In this document: positions 50,704 through 62,818 of the stretch, one piece after another | Layout of the letters: each line of letters starts with the position of its first letter | Position numbering within the stretch: position 1 is the stretch's first letter | From: Propionivibrio soli | Lineage (GTDB): Bacteria; Pseudomonadota; Gammaproteobacteria; Burkholderiales; Rhodocyclaceae | Reading direction: 5' to 3' | Assembly (NCBI RefSeq): GCF_025770765.1 | Contig: NZ_JANZKY010000012.1 | Span: 1-64,000, forward strand | Length of the DNA stretch: 64,000 nucleotides | Made by a program: the position numbers and the translations under genes | Notes under the pieces: generated by a model | Database searches by the model: none | Told to the model about the DNA's origin: nothing | What the model saw: only the letters and a program-made list of their open reading frames with translations

Positions 50704-51621
50704 ATGACCGCCTGGTGGAGGGCGGCGCTCGTCTTCATTTTCCTCGGTTTTTCCTTCGCGGCGGGGGGCCAGGAACGGCAGGCGATCCCCGCTTTGTCCG
50801 CACGCGTTACCGATTTGACTGGAACGTTGTCGGCCAATCAGCGCTCCACCCTCGAAGCCAAACTGGCAGGAATCGAACGTCAAAAGGGCGCCCAAGTGGC
50901 GGTTCTGCTCGTACCCACGGTGCAGCCCGAAACCGTCAGCGAGTACGCCGTGCGCGTTGTTGAAGCCTGGAAGCTCGGACGCAAGGGCGTCGACGACGGG
51001 GTATTGCTGCTCATCGCCAAGAACGACCGCAAACTGCGCATCGAAGTCGGTTACGGGCTCGAGGGAGCCCTCACCGACGCGGCCGCAAAGCGCATCATCA
51101 GCGATCTCATCAGCCCACGCTTCGCGCAGGGCGACTTCTACGGCGGCATCGAAGCCGGTGTGGACGCGATCGCCGGCGTTATCTCGGGCGAATCCTTGCC
51201 GGCTCCTCGAGAATGGCGATCCGATCATCGCGGGTTCAACCTGGCGGATGATTTCGAAGGATTGCTCGCCGGGGGATTCATTCTCGTGTTTGTCGTGGGG
51301 CGGCTGGTGCGGGCAATCCTCGGCCGTTTTCTGGGAGCGTCCTTGCTCGGTGGCGTCGCCGGAGTGATTGTGACCTTCGTGTTCGCCTCAACCGTCGTTG
51401 GTATCGTCGTCGGGGTACTGGCGTTCATTGTCTCGCTGCTTGCCGATGGCGTCGTCAATCGTGTGAGCGGAGTTCACGGTAGCGGCTGGCCGAGAAGCGG
51501 CTCGTCCGGATGGGGTGGCGGCTCGTCGTGGGGAGGGGGCGGTTTCTCAGACGGCGGAGGCGGAGGTTTTTCTGGCGGAGGCGGTGGATCCGGCGGCGGT
51601 GGCGCTTCAGGGGGCTGGTAA
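50704..51621 (+). CDS. TPM-domain (YgcG-like) membrane protein
   Basis: 305 residues from the ATG at 50704; a GTG sits at 50701. Signal peptide or anchor (about 4-22), TPM domain (about 30-165; ARVTDLTGTLSANQRSTLE, KGVDDGVLLLIAKNDRKLRIEVG), two membrane helices (about 197-255) and a Gly/Ser-rich tail (GGGGFSDGGGGGFSGGGG) typical of YgcG proteins. TPM domains act in assembly of membrane complexes in plants and bacteria, mostly unproven in this group. Four bases after lemA, one-base overlap with the next gene. Confidence 0.9.
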   Translation: MTAWWRAALVFIFLGFSFAAGGQERQAIPALSARVTDLTGTLSANQRSTLEAKLAGIERQKGAQVAVLLVPTVQPETVSEYAVRVVEAWKLGRKGVDDGVLLLIAKNDRKLRIEVGYGLEGALTDAAAKRIISDLISPRFAQGDFYGGIEAGVDAIAGVISGESLPAPREWRSDHRGFNLADDFEGLLAGGFILVFVVGRLVRAILGRFLGASLLGGVAGVIVTFVFASTVVGIVVGVLAFIVSLLADGVVNRVSGVHGSGWPRSGSSGWGGGSSWGGGGFSDGGGGGFSGGGGGSGGGGASGGW

Positions 51622-52118
51622 TGGACTTAGGCAGATTCTTGCGTCACGTTCTTTTCCCTGATTGGTGGGTGCTGCGCGCCTTTCCGAAAACTGTACTTCG
51701 CAAGATTGAACAGGCGGTTAGGGAGTCGGAACGTCAGCATAGCGGTGAGCTCCGCTTCGTCGTCGAGGCTAATTTCCCGATGACCGACCTGATCCACGGG
51801 CGATCCGCTCGGGATCGCGCCGTCGAATTGTTTTCGTTGCTAAGAGTTTGGGACACCGAGGAGAACAGCGGAGTACTGATCTACGTGCAGCTCGTAGACC
51901 GTCGAGTCGAAATCGTTGCCGACCGCGGAATTACCGGCAAGGTGGACAACGCGTTCTGGACTGGCGTCTGCCGGGCAATGGAGTCAGCGTTTCGCGATAA
52001 GCGGTTTGACGACGGGAGCCTGCGTGCCGTCCGGGAAATCACTACGGCCTTGGCGGCCCATTTCCCGCCTGGAGAGCGAAATGACAACGAACTTCCAGAC
52101 GCGCCTGTGGTGTACTGA
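51621..52118 (+). CDS. TPM-domain protein without membrane segments
   Basis: 165 residues from an ATG that shares one base with the previous stop (TAATG). A bare TPM domain: IEQAVRESERQHSGELRFVV, RDRAVELFSLLRVWDTEENS, GVLIYVQLVDRRVEIVADRG and VCRAMESAFRDKRF. This pairing of a large YgcG-like gene and a short TPM gene after lemA is common in betaproteobacteria. Function unknown. Confidence 0.9.
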   Translation: MDLGRFLRHVLFPDWWVLRAFPKTVLRKIEQAVRESERQHSGELRFVVEANFPMTDLIHGRSARDRAVELFSLLRVWDTEENSGVLIYVQLVDRRVEIVADRGITGKVDNAFWTGVCRAMESAFRDKRFDDGSLRAVREITTALAAHFPPGERNDNELPDAPVVY

Positions 52119-52199
52119 GCCAACGTAATGCATTAAGGCACACCCGCAATAGCCGCCCGAACGGCGCTGGTCTGGAAAAGGCCTTGCGTGGCGCGGTTT

Positions 52200-53462
52200 T
52201 CAGTGTGCCCGATCTTCGAGATGCGAAACGTCGTCGTGAATCCGCTGGTTGGCTTCGTGCTTCTTCTTGATGAGCAGCATATTGCAGCTCACCAGAACGC
52301 CGAAAAGCGTGATGACCCAGTAGATCGAGACGTTGGCTTTTACCATCAGGTAATACAAGCCAGTCATGATCAAGATCGAGAGATTCTCGTTGAAGTTCTG
52401 GACGGCGATCGAGTGGCCGGCGCCCATGAGAATGTGGCCGCGATGCTGAAGCAGTGCATTCATAGGAACCACGAAGTAGCCTGACAACGCCCCGATGACG
52501 ACGAGAAGCGTGACCGCAAGCCAAACGTGGGTCACGAAGTTCATCACGAGAACGATCAGGCCCATCACGATCCCGAGCGGGATCACGCTGACCGAACGGC
52601 GGAGTGTCACCATGCGGGCCGCCCCTGCGGCACCGAGTGCCACACCGACCGCTACGACGCCTTGCAGCATGCTCGATTTGGAAAGGTCCAGGTGGAGCGA
52701 AACTTCAGCCCATTTGATGACAATGAACTGCAAGGTGGCTCCGGCTCCCCAGAAAAGTGTCGTTACGGCAAGAGAGACCTGACCGAGACGGTCCCGCCAA
52801 AGCAGGACCAGACAGTGATTGAACTCGCGGATCAGATACCAGGGATTTTTGTGCAGCGGTTTGTGGTCCACGCCCGTGTCCGGCACACGGAGGTTGAACA
52901 ATGCGGCGAGCAGATAGAAGAAACCGACAAAGCAAAGCGCCATCTCGCTGGTGCTGTCGATGCCGGTATCTATCAGCGGGAAATCGAGGGAGAGTATCTG
53001 ATGAGCGATAGCCGGTTGAATCAATGTGCCGCCGATGACCACGCCGAGAATGATGGCGCCCACCGTCAATCCTTCGATCCAGCCGTTGGCCACGACCAGA
53101 AGCCGATGCGGGAGGTACTCAGTGAGGATGCCGTACTTGGCTGGCGAATAGGCTGCGGCGCCGAGGCCGACGACGGCATAAGCGACCAGCGGATGAACGG
53201 ATAGGAACATCATGGCGCAACCGGCGATCTTGATGCCGTTGCTGATGAACATGACGCGCCACTTGGACATCGAATCGGCGAAGGCGCCGACGAAGGCCGC
53301 AAGGACAACGTAGGAAACGGTGAAAAAGGTCTTCAACAATGGCTCATACGCGGCCGGCGCATGCATTTCACGCAATGCGGCGATTGCAACGATGAGGAGA
53401 GCATTGTCGGCCAGCGCGGAAAAAAATTGCGCGGCCATGATGATGTAAAAGCCGAAGGGCAT
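52200..53462 (-). CDS. lplT: Lysophospholipid transporter LplT (MFS)
   Basis: 420 residues, about 12 membrane helices. MPFGFYIIMAAQFFSALADN is the LplT-type opening, with AAYSPAKYGILTEYLP after TM3 and NGWIEGLTVGAIILG. It flips lysophospholipids inward for reacylation. The usual partner Aas acyltransferase is not adjacent. Its tail after residue 395 is charged (KKKHEANQRIHDDVSHLE). Divergent from alr with 192 bases between them, a region with no clear elements. Confidence 0.93.
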   Translation of the reverse strand: MPFGFYIIMAAQFFSALADNALLIVAIAALREMHAPAAYEPLLKTFFTVSYVVLAAFVGAFADSMSKWRVMFISNGIKIAGCAMMFLSVHPLVAYAVVGLGAAAYSPAKYGILTEYLPHRLLVVANGWIEGLTVGAIILGVVIGGTLIQPAIAHQILSLDFPLIDTGIDSTSEMALCFVGFFYLLAALFNLRVPDTGVDHKPLHKNPWYLIREFNHCLVLLWRDRLGQVSLAVTTLFWGAGATLQFIVIKWAEVSLHLDLSKSSMLQGVVAVGVALGAAGAARMVTLRRSVSVIPLGIVMGLIVLVMNFVTHVWLAVTLLVVIGALSGYFVVPMNALLQHRGHILMGAGHSIAVQNFNENLSILIMTGLYYLMVKANVSIYWVITLFGVLVSCNMLLIKKKHEANQRIHDDVSHLEDRAH

Positions 53463-53654
53463 CAGGGCTAGTGAAGACAGCTCTTTTATTGAGTGCCGGA
53501 GTTATACCATGAAAGACCGCCAGGTGTTACCCGACTGCCCGAGGAACCGACTATGCAGAAAGTCATATTGAACTCGAGGCGCCTTGTGCTTGAGCAAAAT
53601 GCGGCCGATACTCACGGTCTTTGAGCCACCATCAGCGAGAAAGCGTTTTTCCAC

Positions 53655-54749
53655 ATGCCTCGTCCGATCCAGGCGCGCATCGATCTTGGCGCGTTGCGAC
53701 ACAACTACCTGATTGCAAAGAACTGTGTTACCCGCCAAGGCGGTTCCGCGAAAGCCTGGGCGGTGGTCAAGGCCGACGCTTACGGCCACGGGTTGATGCG
53801 GGTGGCCAAAGCTTTGTGCGATGTCGCAGACGGCTTCGCGTTGCTTGACCCAGAAGCCGGCGTGGCTTTGCGCTATGCGGGCTTCCGGCAACCCATCCTG
53901 CTCCTAGAAGGTTTTTTTGACGAATCCGATCTGGCCGTTTGCGCGCAACACGACCTGATCCCTGCGGTGCACCGCGTGGAGCAGCTCATGGCCATCCGGG
54001 CGGCCAATCTGCCGAAGCCTCTGCCGATCTATTTGAAACTCAATACGGGCATGAACCGTCTCGGGTTCACGCTTGAGCAACTGCCTGCGGTGGGCAAGAT
54101 ACTGGCCGACTCTCCTGCGATCGGTCCGGTGACGCTAATGACCCATTTCGCCGAAGCGGACGGGGAACGCGGCATTGCCTGGCAAGTGGACCGGTTCGAG
54201 GCGATGCGGCGGACCTTGCCGGGGGGGATGGACTTGCCGGTATCAATGGCCAACTCTGCGGCTATCTTGCGTCACGCCGAAGTCGCGCACGATTGGGTAC
54301 GTCCAGGGATCGTGCTGTATGGAGCCAGCCCCTTTGCCGATGCCGCTGCTTCCACCTTCGATGTGAAGCCGGTGATGACGCTGCAGAGCCGGATTCTTGC
54401 CGTACAGGATCTTGCTGTGGGCGAACGTGTAGGCTACGGCGGCATTTTTGTCGCGGACCGGCCGATGCGCGTAGGTGTGGTTGCCTGTGGTTACGCCGAC
54501 GGGTACCCGCGGCATGCCCCGAACGGTACGCCTATTCTTGTTGCCGGTCGGCGCACGTCTACGGTGGGGCGAGTGTCGATGGACATGCTGGAATGCGATC
54601 TCACCGACCTGCCGGACGCCGGTGTGGGAAGCCCGGTCGTGCTGTGGGGCGAGGGGATGCCAGCCGATGAGGTCGCTGAGGCGGCCGGTACGATCAGTTA
54701 TGAGTTGTTCTGCGCGCTCGCGCGGCGAGTGCCGGTGGTCGAGGTTTAG
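53655..54749 (+). CDS. alr: Alanine racemase
   Basis: 364 residues. The PLP lysine lies in AVVKADAYGHG (about 37-42), the second catalytic Tyr in GYGGIF, with the carbamylated region LNTGMNRLGF and the PLP-phosphate loop MANSAAILRH; VACGYADGYPR is also typical. It makes D-alanine for peptidoglycan. It is followed two bases later by radA, an arrangement conserved in betaproteobacteria. Confidence 0.96.
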   Translation: MPRPIQARIDLGALRHNYLIAKNCVTRQGGSAKAWAVVKADAYGHGLMRVAKALCDVADGFALLDPEAGVALRYAGFRQPILLLEGFFDESDLAVCAQHDLIPAVHRVEQLMAIRAANLPKPLPIYLKLNTGMNRLGFTLEQLPAVGKILADSPAIGPVTLMTHFAEADGERGIAWQVDRFEAMRRTLPGGMDLPVSMANSAAILRHAEVAHDWVRPGIVLYGASPFADAAASTFDVKPVMTLQSRILAVQDLAVGERVGYGGIFVADRPMRVGVVACGYADGYPRHAPNGTPILVAGRRTSTVGRVSMDMLECDLTDLPDAGVGSPVVLWGEGMPADEVAEAAGTISYELFCALARRVPVVEV

Positions 54750-54751
54750 TC

Positions 54752-56125
54752 TTGGCCAAGGTCAAGACGGCAAAGACGGTCTACTCGTGCTCTGAGTGCG
54801 GCGCCGTTTCGCCCAAATGGCAGGGGCAGTGTCCCGGCTGTGGGGTCTGGAACACGCTTGTGGAGACGATCGCGGAAAGCGGCACCACGACACAAAGCCG
54901 TTTTGCGGCACTCGGCGGCACCTCTACACTGCAGACGCTCTCCGAGATTGAGGCGCGCGAAGAGGACAGGCTGCCGACCGGCATTGCCGAGTTCGACCGG
55001 GCGCTGGGCGGTGGTTTGGTCGCCGGCGGGGTTGTACTGCTCGGCGGCGATCCCGGCATCGGGAAGAGCACCTTGTTGCTGCAGGCGCTGACCGAACTTT
55101 CGTATGCCAGCCATGTACTCTATGTGAGCGGCGAGGAATCGGGACAGCAGATTGCGATGCGTGCGCGCCGCCTAGCGCTCGACACAAAGCAACTCAAGCT
55201 CCTGGCGGAGATCAATCTCGAAAAGATCCTCGGCACCTTGCAGGCGGTCAAGCCGCAAGTTGCTGTGATCGACTCGATCCAGACGCTCTGGTCGGAACAA
55301 CTCAGCTCTGCGCCCGGTTCGGTAGCGCAGGTCAGGGAATGTGCGGCGCAGCTCACGCGGCTGGCCAAGCAGAGCGGAACGACAATCATCCTGATCGGCC
55401 ATGTGACCAAAGAAGGCGCGCTCGCCGGGCCGCGCGTACTGGAACACATCGTCGATACCGTGCTCTACTTCGAGGGCGACACGCACTCCAGCTTCCGTCT
55501 CATCCGTGCCGTCAAGAACCGTTACGGAGCGGTGAATGAGATCGGCGTTTTCGCGATGACCGACAAGGGGCTCAAAGGTGTGAACAACCCGTCGGCGATG
55601 TTCCTGTCGCAACATGGGCACGAGGTCGCCGGTTCCTGTGTCATGGTGACGCAGGAAGGAACGCGGCCGCTGCTCGTCGAAATCCAGGCCCTCGTCGACC
55701 AATCGCATGGAAATCCGCGGCGCCTGACCGTAGGGCTCGATGCGCAGCGTTTAGCGATGCTGCTTGCCGTCCTGCACCGGCATGCGGGGATCGTCTGTTT
55801 CGACCAGGACGTCTTCGTAAATGCCGTCGGCGGCGTCAAGATTGGCGAACCGGCGGCCGATTTGCCGGTGCTGCTGGCGATCGTCTCGTCGATGAAGAAC
55901 CGGCCGCTTCCGACCAAGCTCATCGTTTTCGGTGAAGTCGGCCTCGCTGGCGAGGTGCGCCCGGCACCACGCGGGCAGGAGCGCCTGAAGGAAGCGGCAA
56001 AGCTTGGTTTTACCCGGGCGTTGGTTCCGGAGGCGAACCGGCCGAAGCTGGCGATCGCGGGCCTTGAGGTGATCGCCGTGCGGCGCGTCGAAGAGGCCGT
56101 CGAGCGGCTGCGCGAACTCGAGTAA
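54752..56125 (+). CDS. radA: DNA repair protein RadA (Sms)
   Basis: 457 residues from a TTG two bases after the alr stop, with GAGG seven bases upstream. An N-terminal C4 zinc finger (CSECGAVSPKWQGQCPGC), a RecA-like ATPase with Walker A GGDPGIGKST, the RadA-specific KNRYG motif (VKNRYGAVNEIG) and a Lon-like C-terminal domain (about 290-450). RadA helps branch migration in recombination and acts as a helicase at D-loops. Co-transcribed with alr. Confidence 0.96.
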   Translation: MAKVKTAKTVYSCSECGAVSPKWQGQCPGCGVWNTLVETIAESGTTTQSRFAALGGTSTLQTLSEIEAREEDRLPTGIAEFDRALGGGLVAGGVVLLGGDPGIGKSTLLLQALTELSYASHVLYVSGEESGQQIAMRARRLALDTKQLKLLAEINLEKILGTLQAVKPQVAVIDSIQTLWSEQLSSAPGSVAQVRECAAQLTRLAKQSGTTIILIGHVTKEGALAGPRVLEHIVDTVLYFEGDTHSSFRLIRAVKNRYGAVNEIGVFAMTDKGLKGVNNPSAMFLSQHGHEVAGSCVMVTQEGTRPLLVEIQALVDQSHGNPRRLTVGLDAQRLAMLLAVLHRHAGIVCFDQDVFVNAVGGVKIGEPAADLPVLLAIVSSMKNRPLPTKLIVFGEVGLAGEVRPAPRGQERLKEAAKLGFTRALVPEANRPKLAIAGLEVIAVRRVEEAVERLRELE

Positions 56126-56182
56126 CCCGCACGCGCGTATCGGCTTTTCGCGGGCCCAATTCACGGCGGAGAACTGGATACC

Positions 56183-58696
56183 ATGACCGTACTTCCTTTC
56201 GCCCTGCGTATGCTGCGGCGCGATGCGCGCGCGGGCGAACTGCGCTTGCTCGTGGCCGCGCTGGTTGTGGCTGTCGCGGCGCTTACCGCCGTGGGATTTT
56301 TCGCCGATCGAGTGCATCAAGCGCTGGCGCGTGAAGCGAACCAGTTGCTCGGCGCGGATCTGCTGCTTACGGCCGATCACCCATGGCCTGCAGGGATTCG
56401 CGAAGAAATCGGTCGGCGTGGATTGGCGCTGGCCGAAACGCGAACCTTCCCCAGCATGGTGACGTTTGGTGAAGGGGACGCCTCGCGGGCGCAATTCGCC
56501 GAGGTCAAGGCCGTCTCCGCCGGCTACCCTTTGCGCGGCCACCTGCGCATTGCGCCGCAACTCAATGTGGCCGACGCACCCGCGGACTCGGTGCCTGAGC
56601 CGGGAACCGTGTGGGTCGACGAACGGTTCGCGTCGGGGCTGGCGGTAGGCACTGGCGACGAGCTTGCTGTGGGCAGCCGCCGATTGCGCGTGGCGGCGGT
56701 GCTTACGCTCGAGCCGGATCGGGGCGTCAATTTCTTCAGCGTTGCGCCGAGGCTGCTGATGAACCTCGCCGATGTAGAATCCACCGGCCTTATCCAGCCC
56801 GGGAGCCGCGTCGCGTATCGCCTCTTGCTCGCCGGCGAAGATAAGGCGATCAAGCCGATGCGCGCGTGGTTCGAGAAACGATTGGGCCGTGGCGAACGTA
56901 TCGAGGATGCGGAAAACGGGCGACCCGAGATCCGGCGCGCGCTCGAACGGTCACAGACCTTTCTCGGCCTGTCGGCGCTTCTTACCGCTGTCTTGGCTTC
57001 TGTCGCGGTGGCACTCGCTTCCCGGCGCTACATGCAACGCCATCTCGACCCATGTGCTGTCATGCGTTGTCTTGGTGCCACGCAGGCGTTCCTGCTGCGC
57101 GCATATCTCACGCAGTTCGCGGTACTCGGTGTGATTGCCGTCGTTGCCGGCTGCGGGATCGGTTACCTCGCCCATTTCGTCCTTCATGCCTGGCTTGCCG
57201 AACTGCTCGCTACGCCGTTGCCGGCTCCGTCATTCCTTCCGGCGTTGCAGGGCGCGGCGATCGGAATGGCGTTGCTGTTCGGCTTCTCTTTGCCTCCTTT
57301 GTTACAGCTCAAGCGCGTGTCGACGCTTCGCGTACTGCGTCGCGAGTTCCTTACCGGTTCATTGCCGCCGTCGCGGCTTGTCATCGGGTACGCGGCGGGA
57401 TTCGCAATACTGGCAGCCCTGATGTTCTGGATGGCGGGCGAAGTCCGGCTAGGAACCTATGTCGTTGGTGGTTTTACGGCCGCGTTTGCCGTGTTCGCCC
57501 TCATTGCCCGTGGCGTCATCCGCCTTGCGGCGTCGGTACGCGGCGGCGCCCGCTCACGCAACGGGCAGGGTGGGATCGGGTGGCGTTACGGATTGGCGAG
57601 CCTGGAACGGAGGTCGTTCGCCAGCGTCGTGCAAATCGTCGCTTTGGCGCTCGGTTTCATGGCGTTGCTTCTGCTCACCGTGACGCGTAACGATCTGCTG
57701 GATGCATGGCGGCGGGCGATTCCTGCTGATGCGCCCAACCGCTTCGTGGTTAATATCCAGCCAGACCAGCTCGACGGCGTGCGCCACCTCTTCGTCGAAA
57801 ATGGACTGCAGCCGGAGTTTGCGCCGATGATTCGCGGTCGCCTGACCCGTGTCAACGGCGTCGCGGTGGGCCCCGACGATTATGAGGATGAACGGGCAAA
57901 GCGCCTTGTCGATCGAGAATTCAATCTTTCCTACCGTGACGATCTTCCTGAAGGAAACGCAATCACGGCCGGACGGTGGTTCTCCTCCGCCGATGTGGGG
58001 CAGGGCGTAGCCTCCGTCGAGGACGGACTGGCAAAGACGCTACGCCTGAACGTCGGGGATCGGCTGGGGTTCGTCGTTGGCGGCGAACCCGTGGAAATGA
58101 AGATCGTGGGCCTGCGCAAGCTCGATTGGGATTCGATGCGGGTCAATTTCTTCGTGCTAACGCCGCCGGCCTTGCTGCGGGATTACCCCGCAAGCTGGAT
58201 CACGAGCTTCTATTTGGCTCCGACTCAGGGTGATTTCGTCAACCGGCTCGTGCGAGAGTTTCCCAACCTGACCGTCGTCGACGTGGCGGCGATCGTACGC
58301 CAGTTGCAGTCGGTGATGGATCAAGTGGCGCGCGCTGTACAGTTCGTCTTCGTCTTCACGCTGCTGGCCGGGCTGATCGTGCTTTACGCCGCGCTCGTCT
58401 CGGCGGCCGAAGAGCGCCGCTACGAACTCGCAGTGATGCGCGCGCTCGGGGCACGGCGCGAACAGCTGCGACGTGCGTTGCTAGCGGAGTTTGCGGCTGT
58501 GGGGGCTTTGGCCGGGCTGATTGCCTCGGTGGGGGCGCTCATCGTCGGACAAGTGTTGGCGAGGAAGGCGTTCCAGTTCGAAGTGGCGATCAACTACGCT
58601 TTGCCTCTGGTGGCAATGCTCGCCGGTGCGGCGCTGGTCACCGCCGCCGGGTGGTTCGCCGCGGCACGCCTGATCGGCACGCCGCCGTTGGAAGCT

Positions 58697-58711
<15 letters not shown>
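56183..58711 (+). CDS. FtsX-like ABC transporter permease (YbbP family)
   Basis: 842 residues. A first membrane helix (about 22-42), a periplasmic domain of about 200 residues with MacB-type pattern, a block of helices (about 258-440), a second periplasmic part, and three FtsX-type helices near the end (about 720-835; AEERRYELAVMRALGARREQ). This is the YbbP family, normally paired with the ATPase YbbA, but no ATPase gene is adjacent in the window. It may export a lipid- or envelope-linked substrate. It converges with prmB, overlapping its 3' end by 15 bases. Confidence 0.88.
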
Positions 58712-61948
<3,237 letters not shown>

Positions 61949-61984
61949 GAAATCCCCGCCGGGTGGAGTACGAGTTTTGAGATG

Positions 61985-62806
61985 TCAGTCGCCGCGAAGC
62001 AGATCGTTGATACTTGTCTTGGCGCGCGTCTTGGCGTCTACTTTCTTGACGATGACGGCGCAATACAGGCTGTAGGTGCCGTCCTTCGAAGGTAGGTTGC
62101 CGGAAACGACCACGGATCCCGGCGGAATACGGCCGTAGCTCACCTCGCCAGTTTCGCGGTCGTAGATCTTAGTCGATTGGCCGATGTACACGCCCATCGA
62201 AATCACCGAACCTTCGCCGACGATGACGCCCTCGACAACCTCGGAGCGCGCCCCGATAAAGCAGTTGTCCTCAATGATCGTCGGATTCGCCTGTAGCGGT
62301 TCCAAAACGCCACCGATGCCGACGCCGCCGGAGAGGTGCACGTTCTTGCCAATCTGTGCGCACGAACCGACTGTGGCCCAGGTATCGACCATGGTGCCCT
62401 CGTCGACATACGCTCCGATATTCACGTACGACGGCATTAACACCACGTTCTTGCCGATGAAGCTGCCACGCCGAGCCGTAGCGGGAGGGACGACCCGGAA
62501 CCCGCCGCGACGGAATTTCTCCGTATCATACTGGGCGAATTTCGTCGGTACTTTGTCGAAATAGCGCATCGGGCCATTGTCCAGCAGCACGTTGTCTTCG
62601 AGGCGGAAAGAGAGCAGGACGGCCTTCTTGATCCACTGGTGGGTAATCCACTCGCCCCCGATCTTCTCGGCGACGCGCAAGGTGCCGGCGTCAAGCTCGG
62701 CGAGAACCTTGCTGACCGCTTCGCCGACGCGGGCCGGGGCCGTGCCGGGTTGCAGCGCGGCACGGTCTTCCCACGCTTCTTCGATGATCTGCTGGAATTC
62801 CTGCAT
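61985..62806 (-). CDS. dapD: Tetrahydrodipicolinate N-succinyltransferase
   Basis: 273 residues, a trimeric left-handed beta-helix enzyme with hexapeptide-like repeats in the second half ([58 protein letters not shown]). It transfers succinyl from succinyl-CoA to tetrahydrodipicolinate in the DAP pathway. Downstream of dapC by 12 bases and upstream of pilU by 36 bases. Confidence 0.97.
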   Translation of the reverse strand: MQEFQQIIEEAWEDRAALQPGTAPARVGEAVSKVLAELDAGTLRVAEKIGGEWITHQWIKKAVLLSFRLEDNVLLDNGPMRYFDKVPTKFAQYDTEKFRRGGFRVVPPATARRGSFIGKNVVLMPSYVNIGAYVDEGTMVDTWATVGSCAQIGKNVHLSGGVGIGGVLEPLQANPTIIEDNCFIGARSEVVEGVIVGEGSVISMGVYIGQSTKIYDRETGEVSYGRIPPGSVVVSGNLPSKDGTYSLYCAVIVKKVDAKTRAKTSINDLLRGD

Positions 62807-62818
62807 GTTGGCTATTTC

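Noticed and set aside
51480-51620. Repeat array or collagen-like gene in the Gly codon run
   Set aside because: The GGC/GGA-rich bases encode the Gly/Ser tail normal for YgcG-type TPM proteins.
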